Assembly (NCBI GenBank): GCA_900550645.1
Contig: URTA01000003.1
Span: forward strand, 1 to 64,000
Origin: an uncultured Porphyromonadaceae bacterium
Lineage (GTDB): Bacteria; Bacteroidota; Bacteroidia; Bacteroidales; Muribaculaceae
Direction: 5' to 3'
DNA length: 64,000 bases
How positions within the stretch are numbered: the stretch's first letter is position 1; each line of letters opens with the position of its first letter. A program made the translations under genes and the position numbers. This document shows, one piece after another, positions 60,367 through 64,000 of this stretch. Below the pieces are notes generated by a model. That model ran no database searches, was not told where the DNA came from, and was given only the letters and a program-made list of their open reading frames with translations.

Positions 60367-60873
60367 ATGAAACCACTGGTAAGCATAATAATGGGCAGCA
60401 CGTCAGACCTGCCTGTAATGGAAAAAGCATGCCAATTCTTCGACCAGACCGGCATCCCCTTTGAGGTGCTGGCATTGTCGGCGCACCGCACCCCCCATGA
60501 GGTGGAGGAGTTTGCCGAGGGCGCGAAGGCTCGCGGCATCAAGGTGATAATTGCCGGGGCAGGCATGGCGGCGCATCTGGGCGGCGTGATAGCCGCACTC
60601 ACCACGCTGCCGGTCATCGGCGTGCCTATACGGTCGTCGTTTGACGGACTCGACTCGCTGCTGGCGATAGTGCAGATGCCTCCGGGCATACCTGTGGCGA
60701 CAGTCGGAGTGAACGGCGCGCTCAACGCAGCTATCCTCGCTGCGGAAATCCTCGCCATCGGCAATGAGGAGATAGACCGCAAGGTGGAGGAATACAAGGC
60801 TGCGCTCAGCCAGAAGATAGTAAAGGCTAATGCCGAACTGAGCAAGCTGGAATACAAGTACAAGACCAACTGA
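60367..60873 (+). CDS. purE: N5-carboxyaminoimidazole ribonucleotide mutase
   Basis: Purine biosynthesis enzyme of 168 residues. Motifs are [15 protein letters not shown] (8-22), [40 protein letters not shown] and [18 protein letters not shown], all diagnostic of PurE. It stands 41 bp after the membrane protein gene. A hairpin at 60913-60932 separates it from ispG. Confidence 0.95.
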   Translation: MKPLVSIIMGSTSDLPVMEKACQFFDQTGIPFEVLALSAHRTPHEVEEFAEGAKARGIKVIIAGAGMAAHLGGVIAALTTLPVIGVPIRSSFDGLDSLLAIVQMPPGIPVATVGVNGALNAAILAAEILAIGNEEIDRKVEEYKAALSQKIVKANAELSKLEYKYKTN

Positions 60874-60912
60874 CGGATATACCCAAATCTCCGGTACTAC
60901 GGCATTTCGGGC

Positions 60913-60932
60913 GGACACGGCACGCCGTGTCC
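60913..60932. terminator. Hairpin between purE and ispG
   Basis: GGACACGGC and GCCGTGTCC form a 9-bp inverted repeat with only two central bases. There is no T tract, so termination would be weak; it may mark an RNA end or processing point. Confidence 0.4.
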
Positions 60933-60959
60933 CTGCATTGACAACACAATCCACGGCAG

Positions 60960-62597
60960 ATGAGCAGATACAACTACACAAGGCGCATGACAACAGAGGT
61001 GCGTGTCGGCAATGTCGGTATCGGCGGCGACAACGGCATACGCCTACAGTCCATGACCAACACCTCAACCCTCGACACCGAGGGGAGCGCACGCCAGGTA
61101 TGCGCCATTGCCGCTGCCGGCGGCGAGATAGTGCGGCTCACTACGCAGGGAGAGCGTGAGGCTGCCAACATGGCTGCCATACGCGACCGCGTGCGAAGCC
61201 TCGGCGTGAATGTACCGCTGGTGGCAGACGTGCATTTCAACCCGAAAGCGGCTTACCGCGCTGCGGCGTGCTGCGAGAAGGTGCGCATCAACCCGGGCAA
61301 TTTTGTCGATGCCGCCCGGACGTTCCGCAAGCTGGAATATACCGACGAGGAGTATGCTGCCGAGCAGGAGCGCATACGCGCTGCGTTGCTGCCGCTGCTC
61401 GACATCTGCCGCGCCCACGGCACTGCGCTGCGACTTGGCGTGAACCACGGCTCGCTGTCAGACCGCATCATGAGCCGCTACGGCGACACAGCCCCAGGCA
61501 TGACTGAGTCTGCCATGGAGTTCCTGCGTGTGTGCAGCGACGAGCATTTCGACAATGTTGTCCTGTCGATAAAGGCTTCCAACACTGTTGTGATGACAGA
61601 GACGGTGCGCCGCCTTGTTGCCACAATGGACAGCGAGGACATGCACTATCCGCTGCACCTGGGCGTAACAGAAGCAGGCGACGGCGAGGACGGCCGTGTA
61701 AAAAGTGCTGTAGGGATAGGCACACTGCTTGCCGAGGGGATAGGCGACACTATCCGCGTGTCATTGAGCGAGCCTCCCGAAAACGAGCTGCCGGTGGCGA
61801 GACATCTGCGTGACTATATATGCCGCCGTGCCGGCCATGCTCCTATAACCGAACCGGGAACGATACTCCCCGGAGCGGCTCGCAGCCACTCCGTGCCTGT
61901 AGCTGGCTTTGGGCATCTCGGCTCACCTGTCGCCGTCGGCATTGACATCAGCTGCATACCATCGGATTGGCATGAGGCTGATGCATCGAACAACACTCCC
62001 CGATACGATGACACGCACCCTGTGGTGCTGTCGTCAAGCCACGTCAACCCAGTCGGCGAAATGGCGTCATGGATAGACCGCTTTGTTGCTTCCGGCGGCA
62101 AAAACCCGGTTATATTGCGGCGCAGCTACAACAGCGGCACAACTGATGAGATGACCATAGAGGCGGCTGCCGACCTCGGCGCGTTGCTGCTGGGCGGCTA
62201 CGGCTCGGGCATAGCCCTCCAGGTCGAGGGTATGCCGCAAGAGGATGTCAACCGTCTGTCGCTCGGCATACTGCAAGCCGCCCGGCTGCGTTTCAGCAAG
62301 ACGGAATACATCGCCTGCCCCAGCTGCGGCCGCACCCTGTTTGACCTGCCGGAGACACTGGCGCAGGTACGCCGTGCCACAGCCCACCTCAAAGGGCTGA
62401 AAATCGGGGTAATGGGGTGCATAGTCAACGGCCCCGGGGAAATGGCAGACGCTGACTACGGATATGTAGGCGCAGGTGCAGGGCGTGTGAGCATATACCG
62501 TGGCAAGGAACTAATAGTTAAAAACATACCCGCAGCTGACGCGCTTCAGCAGCTGACAGACATAATCCGTGCTGACGGCAGATGGGTGGATCCGTAA
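60960..62597 (+). CDS. ispG: 4-Hydroxy-3-methylbut-2-enyl diphosphate synthase (long form)
   Basis: MEP-pathway Fe-S enzyme making HMBPP for isoprenoids. At 545 residues it is the three-domain form found in Bacteroidetes, Chlamydiae and plants rather than the 370-residue E. coli type. The N-terminal TIM barrel has IRLQSMTNTSTLDTEGSARQV, PLVADVHFNPKAA and LRLGVNHGSL. The C-terminal cluster domain has CPSCGRTLFDL and MGCIVNGPGEMADADYGYVG, with three 4Fe-4S cysteines in the usual CxxC ... GC order. An insert domain lies between (about 270-440). Confidence 0.94.
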   Translation: MSRYNYTRRMTTEVRVGNVGIGGDNGIRLQSMTNTSTLDTEGSARQVCAIAAAGGEIVRLTTQGEREAANMAAIRDRVRSLGVNVPLVADVHFNPKAAYRAAACCEKVRINPGNFVDAARTFRKLEYTDEEYAAEQERIRAALLPLLDICRAHGTALRLGVNHGSLSDRIMSRYGDTAPGMTESAMEFLRVCSDEHFDNVVLSIKASNTVVMTETVRRLVATMDSEDMHYPLHLGVTEAGDGEDGRVKSAVGIGTLLAEGIGDTIRVSLSEPPENELPVARHLRDYICRRAGHAPITEPGTILPGAARSHSVPVAGFGHLGSPVAVGIDISCIPSDWHEADASNNTPRYDDTHPVVLSSSHVNPVGEMASWIDRFVASGGKNPVILRRSYNSGTTDEMTIEAAADLGALLLGGYGSGIALQVEGMPQEDVNRLSLGILQAARLRFSKTEYIACPSCGRTLFDLPETLAQVRRATAHLKGLKIGVMGCIVNGPGEMADADYGYVGAGAGRVSIYRGKELIVKNIPAADALQQLTDIIRADGRWVDP

Positions 62598-62693
62598 GCC
62601 TTCGCAATAAAGCACGGACAAATACGTTAATAAACAGATAACACATACAACTCCAACGCTTTGCACAATGCAAGGCTTAGGCTGATACAGAAC

Positions 62694-63518
62694 ATGAAGA
62701 ATACGAGCAAGGTACGCCTCCTGACAATAGTGGTTGCAGCAATGGTGCTGACTGCATCATGCCGCACGCAGCGTGATTTGGCATATTTTGAGGACCTTTC
62801 AACGTCAGAGGCCGGGAAGCTTCAAGCCGCACGCAGCGAGCTTACGCTACAGAAGGACGATGAAATTTCGATAACTGTGAGTTCGGAAGTGCCGGCGGCG
62901 ACTGCACATTTCAACCTGACTGCCGCCGATGTAGGCAGCAGCGCTTCTGCGCCAAGCACGCAGATGACCACTACGCGCCAGCTTCAGACATACATCGTAG
63001 ACGCGGCCGGCAACATCGATTTCCCGACATTCGGCAGCATCCACGTCGCCGGCATGACCACCGCGCAGCTCAAGGACTACCTGCAGGAGCGCATCAGCAA
63101 GACTGTCAAGAACCCGGTCGTGAAAGTGCGGCTTATGAATTTCCGTGTCAATGTAATCGGAGAGGTCAAGAAGCCGCAGGTGGTCACTCCGCAGAGCGAG
63201 CGGCTCACGCTGCTCGAGGCTCTCGCAGCCTGCGAGGACCTGACAGAATACGGCCGCCGCGACAACGTCATAGTGATGCGCGAGACTCCTGACGGCGAGA
63301 TACTGTACGGCAAGGTGAACCTGCATGACTCCAATCTGACCTCGTCGCCATATTACTACATGCAGCAGAACGACGTGGTCTACGTGTCACCCAACAACAT
63401 ACGCCAGGACAACAGCAAGTACAACCAGAACAACGGCTACAAGCTAAGCGTCATCAGCACGGTCATCAGCGGCCTGTCGGTGATAGCTTCGCTGGTCATA
63501 GCCCTCACCGTAAAATAA
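62694..63518 (+). CDS. Polysaccharide export lipoprotein (Wza family)
   Basis: Outer-membrane export protein of 274 residues. The signal ends in a lipobox (VLTASC, Cys23 region). A Poly_export domain begins with LQKDDEISITVSSEVP, and SLBB-like segments follow: IVDAAGNIDFPTFGSIHVAGMTTAQLKDYLQERI and NVIGEVKKPQVVTPQSERLTLLEAL. A C-terminal hydrophobic helix (VISGLSVIASLVIALTV) ends it, as in Bacteroidales Wza-like proteins. It opens a second polysaccharide locus that continues to the right. Confidence 0.92.
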   Translation: MKNTSKVRLLTIVVAAMVLTASCRTQRDLAYFEDLSTSEAGKLQAARSELTLQKDDEISITVSSEVPAATAHFNLTAADVGSSASAPSTQMTTTRQLQTYIVDAAGNIDFPTFGSIHVAGMTTAQLKDYLQERISKTVKNPVVKVRLMNFRVNVIGEVKKPQVVTPQSERLTLLEALAACEDLTEYGRRDNVIVMRETPDGEILYGKVNLHDSNLTSSPYYYMQQNDVVYVSPNNIRQDNSKYNQNNGYKLSVISTVISGLSVIASLVIALTVK

Positions 63519-63551
63519 GAACCCGTTAAAATACGCAGCAGCACAGACGAG

Positions 63552-64000
63552 ATGTTGAAAGTTGACAGAATATGCGTATGGCTGTTCATCATCGGCTATT
63601 GCCTGCTGATATTTTCGCTTGACCTGGTCAAGTTCATTGACGAGGTCATACTCTACTCCATGCTCGGCGTGGTGCTGGCGGACTGCGTGGTCAACCGCAG
63701 CTGGCGCAGATACCGGCTGCTGTTCACCGTCGTGGGCGTGCTGGCGGCATATGCCGTCTACTCGATGACCTGCGTGCATTTCAACACCAAGGCGGCGGTC
63801 GTCGTCGGGCTTATCCTCGAGTTCAAGCCATACATAGCAGTTCTTGTTATGCTGTGCATCGCCCCGAAGCTCACAGACGGCGACAAGCGCATATTGCGGA
63901 CAGTGTCGCTCATTTACGGGGCATTGGCACTCGTGTCGCTCGTGTCGCTGGAGACTATGGTGGATGCTGTCTTTTCACATCCCGCATACTATGGAGGCAC
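63552..64000 (+). CDS. Multi-pass membrane protein, partial (O-antigen polymerase/ligase-like)
   Basis: The reading frame starts at ATG 63552, 33 bp after the Wza-like gene, and runs off the right edge (149 codons seen). Several hydrophobic helices are evident (VWLFIIGYCLLIFSLDLV, LLFTVVGVLAAYAVYSM, YIAVLVMLCIAP, LALVSLVSL), spaced by short charged loops. Position and topology suggest a Wzy/O-antigen ligase-type protein of the capsule locus, but no diagnostic motif is within the visible part. Confidence 0.6.
   Translation, partial: MLKVDRICVWLFIIGYCLLIFSLDLVKFIDEVILYSMLGVVLADCVVNRSWRRYRLLFTVVGVLAAYAVYSMTCVHFNTKAAVVVGLILEFKPYIAVLVMLCIAPKLTDGDKRILRTVSLIYGALALVSLVSLETMVDAVFSHPAYYGG

Noticed and set aside
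1..64000. CRISPR array
   Set aside because: No direct repeats of 23-50 bp with regular spacers were seen; the only regular repeats are the 9-nt intergenic units.

Overview
The window looks like a chromosomal segment from a gut Bacteroidales, most likely the family Muribaculaceae (S24-7). This rests on GC-rich coding sequence, dozens of Bacteroidetes-type promoters (TTTG, 19-20 bp, TAnnTTTG; mostly TAACTTTG), almost no Shine-Dalgarno sequences, and typical family content: DUF1573, DUF2851, DUF4339/GYF_2 and DUF5063 proteins, C-terminal sorting domains of type IX secretion, diaminopimelate dehydrogenase, a TonB receptor and a long-form IspG. Species was not determined.

Layout. 1-1.2 kb: end of a surface-polysaccharide locus on the minus strand (two glycosyltransferases). 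1.2-7 kb: AI-2E-type exporter, a solitary tyrosine recombinase, a DUF1573 pair, DUF5063, M18 aminopeptidase. 7-10.1 kb: ddh, then pyrB-pyrI-flavin reductase. 10.1-11.8 kb: a hemerythrin/ScdA-like protein translationally coupled to a NarL-type regulator without its phospho-acceptor Asp, preceded by a NarL-like 7-2-7 palindrome and a folded leader. This is the best candidate for a little-described sensory module. 11.8-17.6 kb: Nudix/winged-helix regulator, S24 repressor coupled to tilS, PAP2 phosphatase, membrane TPR regulator. 17.6-30.2 kb: secreted sorting-domain protein, PBP1A, biotin-dependent carboxyltransferase, M23 peptidase, DUF4143 ATPase, carboxynorspermidine dehydrogenase-like enzyme, GH31 glucosidase.

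30.2-38.1 kb is one same-strand run: tetR, tolC-like, RND adaptor, RND pump, a PII-like protein overlapping the pump, tsaE and birA. A 31-bp palindrome covers the tetR -33 box. 38.2-45.2 kb: AraC regulator divergent from a small protein, a secreted decarboxylase-cupin and an exported flavodoxin, then a second DUF4143 ATPase, a TonB receptor and a secreted DUF362 protein. 45.3-50.4 kb: tRNA-Ser(UGA), a B12-dependent ribonucleotide reductase and three consecutive GYF_2 membrane proteins. 50.6-55.2 kb: a 1542-residue secreted protein. 55.3-55.7 kb: remnant of an HNH/EcoRI-methylase-type gene broken at a G6 tract. 56-62.6 kb: housekeeping genes (DUF2851, glycerate kinase, RluA-type synthase, purE, ispG). 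62.7-64 kb: start of a second polysaccharide locus (Wza-type export lipoprotein and a membrane protein).

Four gene ends carry a family of 9-nt periodic repeats built on GAGAACTCN/GAGTACTCN. No CRISPR array, rRNA, insertion sequence or prophage was found. All family assignments were made by reading motifs; no database search was run.
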